DNA of 64,000 bases from Cytophagaceae bacterium (GTDB taxonomy: Bacteria; Bacteroidota; Bacteroidia; Cytophagales; Flexibacteraceae). The notes under the pieces were generated by a model. It was not told the DNA's origin, did not search any database, and saw nothing but the letters and a program-made list of their open reading frames with translations. This document shows positions 36,362 to 46,426 of this stretch, piece by piece. The stretch is taken from NCBI GenBank assembly GCA_027490155.1, contig JAIXYP010000017.1, forward strand, positions 1 to 64,000, given 5' to 3'. Each line of letters begins with the position of its first letter. Position 1 is the stretch's first letter. The translations under genes and the position numbers were made by a program.

Positions 36362-36396
36362 CAACGCCACTCAGAAATGGGTGGCGTTGCTGTTTT
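36362..36396 (+). terminator. Terminator of paaA
   Basis: Perfect 9-base stem CAACGCCAC (36362-36370) and GTGGCGTTG (36381-36389) with a 10-base loop, then CTGTTTTA. It closes paaA as a single-gene unit. Confidence 0.75.
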
Positions 36397-36463
36397 ATAG
36401 GGTCCCCCCATCCCCTCAAAATCCAGCCAAACCACCTATCTTGCAAGCAAAATTGTCCTCAAA

Positions 36464-38737
36464 ATGCGCTTCAGAATAAGGGTAACGTTGTTAGTTGTTG
36501 GGTTAGTAACGTGCTTTTCCATAAGCCTAGCAATTGGCCAAAAGCTAGCCAAACAGGCCTTCAAATCATCTAAGGCCCCAAAAACCACCGCCAACACAAT
36601 CCTTACCATGCGCCCCTCTGCCTTGGTGGACCCGATGATTGGCACCGATGTGGGCAATACTTTTGTGGGCGCTGCCTTGCCATTTAGCCTTGCCAAGCCA
36701 GGGCCTGATGTCTTGCCACCCTATAACACAACAGGCTACTCAGCCAACGGCCAGATAGAAGGCTTTAGCCATACCCACCTTAGCGGAACCGGCGGAGGCG
36801 GTAGGTACGGTAACATCATGCTAACCCCATTGGTTGGCGGGCCTACCCTCAAGGCTCGTGCAGGGGTCCGGACAAGTGAAGTGGCCAAGGCTGGTTACTA
36901 TGCTGTCACCCTCGGGCGCAAACCTGGCGATGTCAGGACCGAACTCACCCTCACCGAAAGGGCGGGCTGGCATCGTTACCGATTCTTTACTTGGGACAAA
37001 AGACCCACCATTGAGGCAACCGTCATGATCGATCCAACACACGTGATCTCCCGCCGTCGTGATAGCCTCGATTCTCGTTGCCTTAAGTCCCACATTCAGG
37101 TAGATGATGATGGTGCAATAGTTGGGCAAGGCAGCTTTGCTGGTGGATGGGGAGGCCAAAATCCGTATACCGTTTACTTCTATATCCTTCCTAACATAAA
37201 GCCTATCGCAACTGGTGCTTGGCAAGAAGATAGCGTCTTCACAGAGGTTTCAACCCAAGCCAAAGGAAGGTCCTGTGGCATTTATCTGAAGTATAACTTC
37301 CGCCAACAACAAGAGCTACTGATTAAGGTCGGCATATCGATGCGGTCAGTGGCGGATGCTAAAGCCAATCTGGAGGCCCAGCCGGGATGGGACTTTGATC
37401 AAACGAGGGCCCTTGCTGCCAGCGCTTGGGATGAGCAACTTGGGAAGATCAAGGTGGCAGGTGGAGTGCCCGAGCAACAAGTGCAGTTCTACACCAACCT
37501 CTACCACACCTTCCTGATGCCGCATAACCATACCGGCCAAAGCCCAGAATACGAAACAACAGAACCTACGTTCTGGGATCATTACTGCCTGTGGGACGTC
37601 CATCGGTCCGTGATGCCGCTACATACCCTGATAGCGCCTAAACTCCAACGAGATATCATCAAAAGTCTGCTGCGGGTAGGCAAATACACAGGGTGGCTGC
37701 CTGATGCTTGGGTCGCTGGTGGGCACGGCCAACAGCAAGGAGGCACCAATGCAGACATCGTGATGACGGATGCGATCATGAAAGGACTGATCCCGACTAC
37801 TGATAAGGCCACCTGTGACAGCATCTGGAAGTATTGTTATCGCAATGCCACCCAACAAACCGATCGGCCTGGCGTATATGGCAGGCACACTGCCTTGCTA
37901 GATAAATATGGCTACCTTCCAGCCGATGTCAAATGCGGCTCCTCGATCACAGCCGAGGTTGCCTACAATGACTTTTGCCTTAGTCTGCTAGCGACTAAGC
38001 TGGGTAAAACCAAAGAAGCCGCAACGTTGCTGACCAACAGCCAACGTGTCTGGAATCTATGGAAAGCCGACACTGGCTACCTCTGGGCCAAGGACCGCAA
38101 TGGCAATTGGGCACCGAACTTCAACCGGGTCAATACCCGCCCCGATAGCTGGAACGGCCCCCATTTTTACGAAGCCTCTTGCTGGGCCTATAGTTTCTAC
38201 ATGCCGCATGACATCCCTGGCCTAATTAGCCGCCGGGGTGGAAATGAGAAATTTATCCAGTGGCTAGATCGGTTTGTGAATGGCGGTGATTTTGAGCTTG
38301 AGAACGAACCAGTCTTCTTGGTACCCTACCTTTATAACTATGCCGGCCGGCCTGATAAAACAGCGGTTAGGGTGCATAATCTGCTGCAACATGAGTTCAC
38401 CGCCTCTCGCAAGGGCCTCCCAGGGCAGGACGATAGCGGCGCCATTAGCAGCTGGTATGTATGGTCCAGCATGGGCCTAATGCCTGTAGCTGGGCAGGAT
38501 CTCTACTTGATCGGTAGCCCATTGTGGCAAACAACAACCATTGAGCTCGAAGGCAAAAAAACGCTTGAGATCCAGACCAGCAATTATGGCCCATCAAACA
38601 TCTACATCCAGTCTGCCAGTCTCAATGGCCAGCCAATCAGCAAACCTTTCATCACCCATACTCAGCTCAGCAAAGGTGGCAAACTCGTTTTCGTGATGGG
38701 TGCCCAACTAAGCAAATGGGGCCAAAAGATCGACTAG
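36464..38737 (+). CDS. GH92 family alpha-mannosidase, secreted
   Basis: 757 residues. Signal peptide MRFRIRVTLLVVGLVTCFSI...IGQ (about 26). GH92 signatures: ALVDPMIGTDVGNTFVGAAL, EGFSHTHLSGTGGGGRYGNI, the (alpha/alpha)6 catalytic part with FWDHYCLWDVHRSVMPLH, and the C-terminal QDDSGAISSWYVWSSMGLMP. Family members are calcium-dependent exo-alpha-1,2-, 1,3- or 1,6-mannosidases, common in Bacteroidota that feed on glycoprotein N-glycans or yeast mannan. The linkage cannot be read from the sequence. It starts a run of glycan- and peptide-degrading genes on this strand. The protein is probably periplasmic or lipid-free; no T9SS tail and no lipobox are seen. Confidence 0.93.
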   Translation: MRFRIRVTLLVVGLVTCFSISLAIGQKLAKQAFKSSKAPKTTANTILTMRPSALVDPMIGTDVGNTFVGAALPFSLAKPGPDVLPPYNTTGYSANGQIEGFSHTHLSGTGGGGRYGNIMLTPLVGGPTLKARAGVRTSEVAKAGYYAVTLGRKPGDVRTELTLTERAGWHRYRFFTWDKRPTIEATVMIDPTHVISRRRDSLDSRCLKSHIQVDDDGAIVGQGSFAGGWGGQNPYTVYFYILPNIKPIATGAWQEDSVFTEVSTQAKGRSCGIYLKYNFRQQQELLIKVGISMRSVADAKANLEAQPGWDFDQTRALAASAWDEQLGKIKVAGGVPEQQVQFYTNLYHTFLMPHNHTGQSPEYETTEPTFWDHYCLWDVHRSVMPLHTLIAPKLQRDIIKSLLRVGKYTGWLPDAWVAGGHGQQQGGTNADIVMTDAIMKGLIPTTDKATCDSIWKYCYRNATQQTDRPGVYGRHTALLDKYGYLPADVKCGSSITAEVAYNDFCLSLLATKLGKTKEAATLLTNSQRVWNLWKADTGYLWAKDRNGNWAPNFNRVNTRPDSWNGPHFYEASCWAYSFYMPHDIPGLISRRGGNEKFIQWLDRFVNGGDFELENEPVFLVPYLYNYAGRPDKTAVRVHNLLQHEFTASRKGLPGQDDSGAISSWYVWSSMGLMPVAGQDLYLIGSPLWQTTTIELEGKKTLEIQTSNYGPSNIYIQSASLNGQPISKPFITHTQLSKGGKLVFVMGAQLSKWGQKID

Positions 38738-38760
38738 GCTAGGTCTGGGTCATGACCTCC

Positions 38761-38788
38761 TTGGTTTGGTCAAACTTACCTATATTTA
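38761..38788 (+). promoter_or_regulatory. Possible promoter of the M1 peptidase gene
   Basis: TTG (38761-38763), 17-base spacer, TATATTTA (38781-38788), one base off TAnnTTTG, 96 bases before the ATG at 38885. Confidence 0.35.
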
Positions 38789-38884
38789 GGGCCATCTCGG
38801 TGAGGATTTCTGAAGCGCCAGCCGAAAAGACAACCAGCATACCAGCCAAGGCATCCACCTTACGCACCACACCGAACAATCACC

Positions 38885-40876
38885 ATGACTACGACCAGAG
38901 CCCCCTATATCGGATTTTGTTTGACCTTACTCACCATTTTTGGCATGTCGTGGTCGGCTCTAGGGCAAGATAAAGCCCCTTGGGAGCCTAAGGACATCCC
39001 GATTATCAACAGGGTGTGTAAAGGCAATGGTGCTGCCTTGATGCACAAAAGGTCTACCGCTGCGGTCAACTACCCACGGGGATACTATAATTATTACGTC
39101 AACCACTATAACCTCTGGATCGAGCCTGATTTTACCACTAGCTCCATCACAGGGCGGACTGATATCCATTTCAGGCCAACTGGTCCACTAGATACTTTGG
39201 TGTTTGACTTGTCAAGTGCATTGCGAATCGATAGCATTAAGTTTCATGGTCAGGTGCTACCATTTAGCCGCACAGCGGATCAGTTGGTACTAATGCCACT
39301 CGGCTCGGCGCCCTTGCCACAAGACACCATATCAATCTGGTATGGTGGTGTCCCGAACGGAACTGGCCTTGGCACCGTAAGCTTTGCTAGTCATAGCACT
39401 GGCATCGTTTTCGCCACCTTATCCGAGCCTTATGGCGCCCGTGATTGGTGGGCCACGAGGCAGGACTACAACCAAAAGATCGATAGTATCGATGTGTTTA
39501 TTACGACACGTCGGGCTGGCTATAAGGGCATTTCGAATGGTGTTTTGCAGGATACATCAACCGTCGGCAATGCCCGTATCTGGCACTGGAAACATAAATA
39601 TCCCATCGTTAACTATCTGGTGGCGGTGGCTGTCAGCAACTATCAAGTCAGGAAAGATACCGTCAACCTACAGGGTGGGCTGATGAATCTGGAGGATTAC
39701 TTTTTTCCCCAAAATCGGCTGTCATGGTTTCGAGATGCGCCAGTTGTCAAGGCACAGCTACGCAACTTTGAGCGCATCTGGACTCCCTACCCATTTCAGC
39801 GTGAAAAGTATGGCCATACCCAATTCACCTTTGGTGGTGGGCAGGAGCACCAAACCAACTCTTTCATGGCAGACCTTGGCTTTGACCTGATGGCCCATGA
39901 GCTGGCCCACCAATGGTTTGGCGACCTAGTGACCTGCAAAGGGATGCGTGAAATCTGGCTTAACGAAGGCTTTGCGAGCTATAACGAATACCTAACTGAT
40001 GAGGGTCTCAACCCAAGTGGCTTGGCCTCCTGGCGGCAACAAGCAGTAGCGGCGGCCATCGGTGCACCAAACGGACGGATCTATAAATTCGACACAGCGA
40101 ACGTCTGGGGCATATTTGACTATGCTACAACATACCAGAAACCAGGCATCCTGCTGCACCAACTGCGCAAAACGATTGGCGACACGGCCTTCTTCAAAGG
40201 GATCCGAAACTATCTGAACGACCCAATCGTTCGCTTTAACCTTGCCCGCACTGGTGATCTGGAGCGCAATATTTCTGCCGCTGCAGGTCAGTCAATGGCA
40301 GCTTTTTTTGATGCCTGGATCTATCAGCCTGGGTTCCCGAACTATACCCTCACAAACGTGGTGCTCGCCGGGGACACCCTCAAGTTTACCATTAACCAAA
40401 GCCCAAGCAGTGCTGCTGCTACAGCCTTTTTCCCTGGTGCTGTGCCCTTTACGTTTGGCAATGGTTTGTCAACTGATACCACGGTCTATATCAATCACCT
40501 TGTCCAAGGCCAACAGGTCAAGATCAGAAGCCGATTTGTGCCGACCACAGTGCGCGTCAATGCCACCAACGAGGCAATCACATCCAGCAGACGATTTAAT
40601 GTCACCCCAGTCACAAGCATAAGCCAGTACAGTTTAGTAGCTGCTAACCTTTCGGTTTGGCCTAACCCTACGGTTGACCGTGTCTATATTGCCATCCCAG
40701 GACAAACTGAGTTTGTCGGCAAGGTACAGGTCCGTGATTTATCTGGACGGACGATATTGCAACGTGACCTAATTGGTGGACAGGCGCTAGACCTAGTCAA
40801 CTTAGCTTCTGGCATGTACCAAGTGCGATTGGTTACTTCTAGCGGTACTTGGCAGACAACCTTGAGCAAACAATAG
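38885..40876 (+). CDS. M1 family metallopeptidase with T9SS sorting domain
   Basis: 663 residues. Signal peptide to about residue 28 (SWSALGQ). The M1 N-terminal beta domain is followed by the catalytic domain with HELAHQWFGDLV (zinc ligands, about 338) and WLNEGFASYNEY (third ligand). The exopeptidase loop, normally GAMEN or GGMEHQ, reads GGGQEHQTNSF, so Gln replaces the Met. The helical C-terminal domain of classical aminopeptidases is absent; instead about 80 residues (LSVWPNPTVDRVYIAI...NLASGMYQVRLV) form a T9SS type A sorting domain. The protein is therefore a secreted or surface aminopeptidase that releases amino acids from peptides. Confidence 0.93.
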   Translation: MTTTRAPYIGFCLTLLTIFGMSWSALGQDKAPWEPKDIPIINRVCKGNGAALMHKRSTAAVNYPRGYYNYYVNHYNLWIEPDFTTSSITGRTDIHFRPTGPLDTLVFDLSSALRIDSIKFHGQVLPFSRTADQLVLMPLGSAPLPQDTISIWYGGVPNGTGLGTVSFASHSTGIVFATLSEPYGARDWWATRQDYNQKIDSIDVFITTRRAGYKGISNGVLQDTSTVGNARIWHWKHKYPIVNYLVAVAVSNYQVRKDTVNLQGGLMNLEDYFFPQNRLSWFRDAPVVKAQLRNFERIWTPYPFQREKYGHTQFTFGGGQEHQTNSFMADLGFDLMAHELAHQWFGDLVTCKGMREIWLNEGFASYNEYLTDEGLNPSGLASWRQQAVAAAIGAPNGRIYKFDTANVWGIFDYATTYQKPGILLHQLRKTIGDTAFFKGIRNYLNDPIVRFNLARTGDLERNISAAAGQSMAAFFDAWIYQPGFPNYTLTNVVLAGDTLKFTINQSPSSAAATAFFPGAVPFTFGNGLSTDTTVYINHLVQGQQVKIRSRFVPTTVRVNATNEAITSSRRFNVTPVTSISQYSLVAANLSVWPNPTVDRVYIAIPGQTEFVGKVQVRDLSGRTILQRDLIGGQALDLVNLASGMYQVRLVTSSGTWQTTLSKQ

Positions 40877-40963
40877 ATCCTTATTGCTGACTTTTGGATT
40901 GCATAGACTAATCACTGGATGTTCAACAAAACACATGGTGAAAGTGCTGTTATAGGCCTAATA

Positions 40964-41965
40964 ATGCGCCATGTGCTGACCACGTTGTTAGCTTGTTGCA
41001 CATCGTTTGGTGTTCTGAGCCAACAAATCGATAGTTCCTACATTCGAGAGACTAAATTTGTTTCTCCAGATTGGGACCATTGGTATCATGGCAACCCATC
41101 TGTCTCGACTGCCAACAGAATTATTAACAGCCACTTCCGCAAGATCCCAGATAGCCTTACCCTACCCCAACTGACGGTCAAGGTGGCTAAGCAGCTATTA
41201 GGCAAACCATACGCTAAAGGCAAACTTATTGGTGTGAATGTCAACACCAAGCCCATTCTTTGCCTTAATCAGCTGGACTGTTACACCTTTGTGGATAACA
41301 CCATAGCCTTGGCCACAGGCCTGATGCGCTGGCAACAGCAGGTTGATAGTTGTGTCAAAAAAGGAGAAGTACCTGAGAATAATTGGGTTAATGGGGTAGG
41401 ATTGCATTTCATATCTGCACTAGAGGACATCAGATACAGGGGAGGCAGCTACACTGATTTTAGCAGCAGGCTACACTATGCCCGTGATTTTGTTGCCGAT
41501 AACGAAAAGCGTGGCACTTGGGTCAATATTACTCGGCTCTGGCCCAATGACACCCTAAGGCATCAGCCTAAATATAGGGTGATTGGTCGGCAAGCAGACA
41601 AGGAAAGCAAAGCAACGATGATCCAGATTGAGGATAGCTTGCGTCAGTTGCCATTTACATATATCCCTTCTCGGTTAGCACAGATGGTCCTGCCAGATCT
41701 GATGGAAGGCGACATCATCGGCATTGTACCTGCCAACAACCCAGAGGTCGAGATCAGCCATGTTGGGTTTGTGGTCCGTCAAAAAGGTGATTGGTACCTC
41801 CTGCATGCTAGTAGCCAATACCAGAAAGTCGTAATCGGACCAAGCACCCTACTTGCCTACCTAAACCGCAAATCAGTTAAGGGCTTTTGTGTGATACGGC
41901 TGCCAGATAGGGTGCCAACCTACACTCCTGATGAACTGATTTACCTCAATAGCATTGAAAAATGA
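40964..41965 (+). CDS. DUF1460 family N-acetylmuramoyl-L-alanine amidase-like protein
   Basis: 333 residues from the ATG at 40964, chosen because it gives a signal peptide (MRHVLTTLLACCTSFGVLSQ). The frame is open from 40919, but that adds a non-signal extension. DUF1460 motifs: LNQLDCYTFVDNTIALA (catalytic Cys about 105 of the NlpC/P60-like fold), GLHFISALEDIRYRGG and ISHVGFVVR (His about 264) before LLHASSQYQKVVI. Known members cleave the bond between MurNAc and L-alanine in peptidoglycan fragments (AmiA-type recycling). It is probably periplasmic. It follows the M1 peptidase on the same strand. Confidence 0.88.
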   Translation: MRHVLTTLLACCTSFGVLSQQIDSSYIRETKFVSPDWDHWYHGNPSVSTANRIINSHFRKIPDSLTLPQLTVKVAKQLLGKPYAKGKLIGVNVNTKPILCLNQLDCYTFVDNTIALATGLMRWQQQVDSCVKKGEVPENNWVNGVGLHFISALEDIRYRGGSYTDFSSRLHYARDFVADNEKRGTWVNITRLWPNDTLRHQPKYRVIGRQADKESKATMIQIEDSLRQLPFTYIPSRLAQMVLPDLMEGDIIGIVPANNPEVEISHVGFVVRQKGDWYLLHASSQYQKVVIGPSTLLAYLNRKSVKGFCVIRLPDRVPTYTPDELIYLNSIEK

Positions 41966-42154
41966 GGCAAAAATGGACTGGCAAAAAACTGGCAAACTAA
42001 CTATTGGCCATTTATATGCATGGTGTGCAAAATAGTTTGTCGGAAATAGTATTTTGCATGCGCTATTGATTGCCTATGCATAACTTCATCCTGCCCAGAT
42101 TGTCCTTAGCACGCAAAAACGCTTTCAGAAACACAGACAATCACCAACATCATC

Positions 42155-43288
42155 ATGTCACAATCACGTCGCAACTTTTTGCGTCAAGGGGCACTTGCAT
42201 CCGCAGGGCTAGCAGGGCTTCCGGTCCTTGCTAATGCCATTGGCGGAAGCCAATCCTTCGTTGGTCAAGACCGTCAGGACTTAATCCTAGGCGAAGAAAA
42301 GCCAGTGATCGCTCCTAATGCCGCTCAACAAGCCTGGATGGATCTTGGCTTCGGGATGTTTATCCACTACGGAATCAATACGTATTATGACAAGGAGTGG
42401 AGTGACGGCACACTTGATAAAATCAAGGTCAACCCCAGCAAACTTGACGCTGAGCAATGGGTTCTGACCGCCAAAGCCGCTGGCATGAAGTACCTCGTGA
42501 TGGTAACAAAACACCATGATGGATTCTGCAATTTTAAGACAGCTCATACCCAGTATTCGATCCAACATACGCCTTACAAAAAGGATATTGTTGAGCAAGT
42601 AGCAAATGCTTGTGCCAAACATGGCCTCAAACTAGGCCTCTATTACAGCCTTTGGGACCGCAACAATCCCCTACACGACAAGGACGAGCAACGCTATGTA
42701 GCCTATATGCAGGCCCAACTAAAGGAGCTACTAACTCGCTACGGAAACATCTGCGAGCTGTGGTTTGACGGCATGTGGAAAAAACAAAAAACCGGCTGGC
42801 AGAACAAGGATACTAACAAGTCCAACTCAGAGGTCTTTATGCAAGCCTGGCGCAACGAAGGTGCCTTCAGGTGGCAGATGGACTACATTTACCAGTACAT
42901 CAAGTCCGTGCAACCCAACTGTTTGGTCATGAACAATAGCACCACTGCCTTCCCTGGTATACCATTATTCCCCTGCGACATCCGTTGTGGCGAGAAAGCA
43001 ACTGGTACAGCAGAAGACGTTAAAGTCTGGAACTGGCTGGGTGAAGACCGATACCTCCCACTCCAGATAGAGACGACGATGAGCCAAAAAGGCCCTAAAG
43101 GGGACTTCGAGAGTGGGTCGTGGTTTTGGCATGATTGGGATCACTCGGTGGCCTCTCATGACCAGATCAATGGCTGGCTCAAGACGGCCAAGAACCTCAA
43201 TGCCAACTTGCTGCTTAACTGCTCACCATCTCCCCTAGGCCAATTGCGCCCTGAGGATGAAAAGACCTTAAAAACACTCCGAGGTTAA
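42155..43288 (+). CDS. GH29 alpha-L-fucosidase, Tat-exported
   Basis: 377 residues. The N-terminus MSQSRRNFLRQGALASAGLA carries a twin-arginine (SRRNFL) motif, so the enzyme is probably exported folded by Tat. GH29 features: FGMFIHYGINTYYDKEW, VTKHHDGFCNFKT (substrate-binding His pair), GLYYSLWDRNNP and the nucleophile Asp in ELWFDGMW (about 204). It removes alpha-linked fucose from glycans. It lacks the C-terminal beta-sandwich of longer members, a shorter type that does occur in Bacteroidota. It sits between the DUF1460 gene and a GH28 gene on the same strand; no terminator with a T-tract follows, only a weak hairpin (43316-43344). Confidence 0.92.
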   Translation: MSQSRRNFLRQGALASAGLAGLPVLANAIGGSQSFVGQDRQDLILGEEKPVIAPNAAQQAWMDLGFGMFIHYGINTYYDKEWSDGTLDKIKVNPSKLDAEQWVLTAKAAGMKYLVMVTKHHDGFCNFKTAHTQYSIQHTPYKKDIVEQVANACAKHGLKLGLYYSLWDRNNPLHDKDEQRYVAYMQAQLKELLTRYGNICELWFDGMWKKQKTGWQNKDTNKSNSEVFMQAWRNEGAFRWQMDYIYQYIKSVQPNCLVMNNSTTAFPGIPLFPCDIRCGEKATGTAEDVKVWNWLGEDRYLPLQIETTMSQKGPKGDFESGSWFWHDWDHSVASHDQINGWLKTAKNLNANLLLNCSPSPLGQLRPEDEKTLKTLRG

Positions 43289-43385
43289 TTATCTTGCACC
43301 CGCTATGACCGAGCACCTCCTAATCTATTTGATTGAGTAGGAGGCAAAGTCTAAGCCTAGTACCTTGACGCTTTAGCACCAGATT

Positions 43386-44927
43386 ATGCCCCTTTCAGTT
43401 CGGACCCTGCGGTCCATAAGCCTGTTGCACATCGGCAATTTGCGGATGTTGGCCATCCTAGCCATTATAACCCTGTTGGCGCCTGTCACAATGGCTGCCG
43501 AGATCTATAATATCGAGCGCTTTGGGGCAAAAGGTGATGGCAAAACGATTTGCACAAAGCAGATTCAGGCGGCCCTCGATGCCTGCACCAAGGCTGGTGG
43601 TGGCACAGTGGTAGTCCCCAAAGGCACCTTTGTGACTGGTACTATCTTTATCAAGGACAATACCACCCTCCAGATTGACCCTAATGGCGTCATCAAAGGA
43701 AGTGGGGATATTAAGGACTATACCTTTATGGCTTGGGGTGGTGATGGTAACATCGACCGCCAGCCTTTTCACTTGGTTGCTGCCAAGGATGCCCACCACA
43801 TAGCAATCACCGGCACCGGAACCATCGACGGGAACGGACCAGCCTTCTTCTTGCCTAATGATGGTAAGACTCCACGATGGACACTAGCTGCTAAAACAAA
43901 GGTCAGCCCGATGGTCGAGCTCTGGAACTGTAAAGACGTACGTATGCGTGACGTGCTCTTGACCAATCCTGCTGGCTGGACCTGCCATATCTTCGACTGT
44001 GACCGTGTTGTGATAGATGGCATCCGGATCGACAATAACCTCTTTACCCCAAACTCAGATGGCATTGACATCACTGGTGGTCAGGATATTATGATCAGCA
44101 ACTGCTACATCTCGACCTGTGATGATGCCATTTGCCTCAAAACTAGCCCCGACAGCCGCGAATGCAAACGTGTAACAGTCACCAACTGCATCATCCGGAC
44201 CATGTGTGTGGCCCTCAAGCTCGGCAACGAAAGCTATAAGGATATGAGCCAAGTGACGTTCAGCAACTGTGTAGTCTATGGCTCTAGCCGAGCGGTCGGC
44301 ATCTACTCCCAAGATGGCGGGGTGCTAGAGGACATCACAATCAACAACATCGTCTGTGATACCAAGGCCCCTTTTATCTTCAACAGGCCAATCCATATCA
44401 GCCTTTTGCAAATGGGCAAAACCAGGGGTGCTGTCCGTAATGTCCTGATATCGAACTTCATCGCTAACACCGATGGACGTATCATGCTCACCTCTGAGGA
44501 CGGTAGCAAACTCGAGAACATTACCCTGAGGGACGTGCAACTGACCTACCCCTTCATCGAAAACCCTGAGCTATATGTCATTGGGGCTCAGAGCAAACAG
44601 TTTTCGCCCCGCAGCCTAGAGGCCCGCAAAGCCAAGGCTGCCATCGTTGCGGATAACATCAACAACTTGGTGGTCGACAACCTGACCATCAATTGGGTGC
44701 ATCCTGATAGTGCCGTCCATAAGGACTATGCCATGAAAGAGCGCATTGAGCATGGAGGCAAACGCGTCTTCACACCAGACTATTCTAAAAGTCATCAGAC
44801 GGACCTTGGGGTTTTCTGGGGTCGCAATGTCAATAGTGGCTATCTTGATATCCCACTTGCAAAACCAAGTGTTGCTGGCATCAAGCCTGTCGAGCTAATC
44901 AACTCTTCCCTCAAGATCAGGGACTAG
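43386..44927 (+). CDS. GH28 family polygalacturonase-like hydrolase
   Basis: 513 residues. A signal peptide ends near LLAPVTMAAE. The right-handed beta-helix begins YNIERFGAKGDGKTICTKQI. GH28 catalytic acids are visible in TPNSDGIDI (about 224) and CDDAICLKTS (about 245). The usual GHG motif after the DD pair is not seen; the equivalent place reads CVALKLGNESYKD, as in some Bacteroidota GH28 proteins that act on rhamnogalacturonan-type or other acidic glycans. The substrate is therefore uncertain: pectin or a related uronide. The enzyme lies between the GH29 gene and xylA, on the same strand. Confidence 0.88.
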   Translation: MPLSVRTLRSISLLHIGNLRMLAILAIITLLAPVTMAAEIYNIERFGAKGDGKTICTKQIQAALDACTKAGGGTVVVPKGTFVTGTIFIKDNTTLQIDPNGVIKGSGDIKDYTFMAWGGDGNIDRQPFHLVAAKDAHHIAITGTGTIDGNGPAFFLPNDGKTPRWTLAAKTKVSPMVELWNCKDVRMRDVLLTNPAGWTCHIFDCDRVVIDGIRIDNNLFTPNSDGIDITGGQDIMISNCYISTCDDAICLKTSPDSRECKRVTVTNCIIRTMCVALKLGNESYKDMSQVTFSNCVVYGSSRAVGIYSQDGGVLEDITINNIVCDTKAPFIFNRPIHISLLQMGKTRGAVRNVLISNFIANTDGRIMLTSEDGSKLENITLRDVQLTYPFIENPELYVIGAQSKQFSPRSLEARKAKAAIVADNINNLVVDNLTINWVHPDSAVHKDYAMKERIEHGGKRVFTPDYSKSHQTDLGVFWGRNVNSGYLDIPLAKPSVAGIKPVELINSSLKIRD

Positions 44928-45088
44928 GCTAAGGATCATTTGCAATCCTGACCCACTTGGTTCATTATTGTGTGTATAGCTAAGGAAATGACTAAAGTTC
45001 CTTTCCAAGCATAGCTCAGGTCCCCCATTATCTAGCACTCCAATCAAACAAGTCATTCACCTTTTTTCATACTGCCTCAACCTCAATC

Positions 45089-46426
45089 ATGGCACTAAAA
45101 GTCACAACAGGCGACAAAGTCTATTTCCCGTTTATTGACCAAGTCAAGTACGAAGGTCGCGAAAGCCGCAACCCGCTCGCATTCAAGTTCTACCAAGCCG
45201 ACAAAGTAGTGGCTGGCAAAACGATGGAAGAGCATTTCCGTTTTGCAGTAGCCTATTGGCACACCCTATGCGGCACAGGTGGCGATCCATTTGGCCCAGG
45301 GACTAAGCTATTCCCATGGTCAACGGCGACTGATCCTATCCAAGCGGCCAAAGACAAAGCAGATGCCGCATTTGAGTTTGCGACCAAACTCAACATCCCG
45401 TTCTACTGCTTCCATGACATCGACTTGGCACCAGAGGGCAACACCTTTGCTGAGTACGAAAAGAACCTAGCTACCATCGTTGAGTATGCCAAAGGCAAAC
45501 AAGCCGCTAGTGGTGTCAAGTTGCTTTGGGGTACAGCCAACGTATTCAGCAACCCTCGCTACATGAACGGAGCCAGCACCAACCCAGACTTCAACGTCGT
45601 GGCGCAAGCTGGTGCACAGGTCAAAAACGCCATCGATGCTACGATCGCCTTGGGTGGTGAGAACTATGTATTCTGGGGTGGTCGCGAAGGGTATCAGTCC
45701 CTGCTGAACACCAACATGAAGCGTGAGCAAGAGCACCTGGCCCGTTTCCTGACCATGGCACGTGACTACGGCCGCAAAAATGGTTTCAATGGTACCTTCC
45801 TGATCGAGCCTAAGCCAATGGAGCCAAGCAAACATCAGTACGACTTTGACTCTGCTACCGTCATCGGGTTCTTACGTCATCATGGGCTGGACAAGGACTT
45901 CAAACTCAACATTGAGGTCAACCATGCCACGCTGGCGCTCCATACATTCCAACACGAGCTCCAGACTGCTGTAGATGCCGGTATGCTCGGCAGCATCGAT
46001 GCGAACCGTGGTGACTACCAAAACGGATGGGATACCGACCAGTTCCCGAACAACATTTACGAAATCACCGAAGCTATGCTTGTCGTGCTCGAAGGTGGTG
46101 GCTTTGGCACAGGTGGTGTCAACTTTGACGCCAAAACCCGCCGGAACAGCACCGACCTGGAGGACATCTTCTACGCCCACATTGGTGCAATGGATGTGTT
46201 TGCTCGTGCATTGCTGATTGCCGACAGGATCCTGACCGAAAGCCCGTATAAAAAACTACGGACCGAGCGATATGCCAGCTTTGACAGTGGCCATGGTGCA
46301 GCATTCGAAAGTGGTAAGCTGACCCTCGAGGACCTGCGCAACCATGCCGCCACCGCTGGAGAACCAAGTGTAACAAGTGGCCGCCAAGAGTATTACGAAA
46401 ACTTGGTTAACGAATACCTGTTCTAG
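45089..46426 (+). CDS. xylA: Xylose isomerase
   Basis: 445 residues, class II length. It converts D-xylose to D-xylulose with divalent metals, in the cytoplasm. Conserved segments: [12 protein letters not shown]-type [12 protein letters not shown] (catalytic His), [33 protein letters not shown] (metal ligand Glu), [17 protein letters not shown] and [20 protein letters not shown]. No xylB kinase, xylose transporter or regulator gene is adjacent. A strong terminator follows, so it forms a unit of its own or the end of the GH28 unit. Confidence 0.97.
   Translation: MALKVTTGDKVYFPFIDQVKYEGRESRNPLAFKFYQADKVVAGKTMEEHFRFAVAYWHTLCGTGGDPFGPGTKLFPWSTATDPIQAAKDKADAAFEFATKLNIPFYCFHDIDLAPEGNTFAEYEKNLATIVEYAKGKQAASGVKLLWGTANVFSNPRYMNGASTNPDFNVVAQAGAQVKNAIDATIALGGENYVFWGGREGYQSLLNTNMKREQEHLARFLTMARDYGRKNGFNGTFLIEPKPMEPSKHQYDFDSATVIGFLRHHGLDKDFKLNIEVNHATLALHTFQHELQTAVDAGMLGSIDANRGDYQNGWDTDQFPNNIYEITEAMLVVLEGGGFGTGGVNFDAKTRRNSTDLEDIFYAHIGAMDVFARALLIADRILTESPYKKLRTERYASFDSGHGAAFESGKLTLEDLRNHAATAGEPSVTSGRQEYYENLVNEYLF

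Noticed and set aside
43316-43344. Hairpin CCTCCTA/TAGGAGG after the GH29 gene
   Set aside because: Only 7 pairs with a 15-base loop and no T-tract; not good enough for a terminator.
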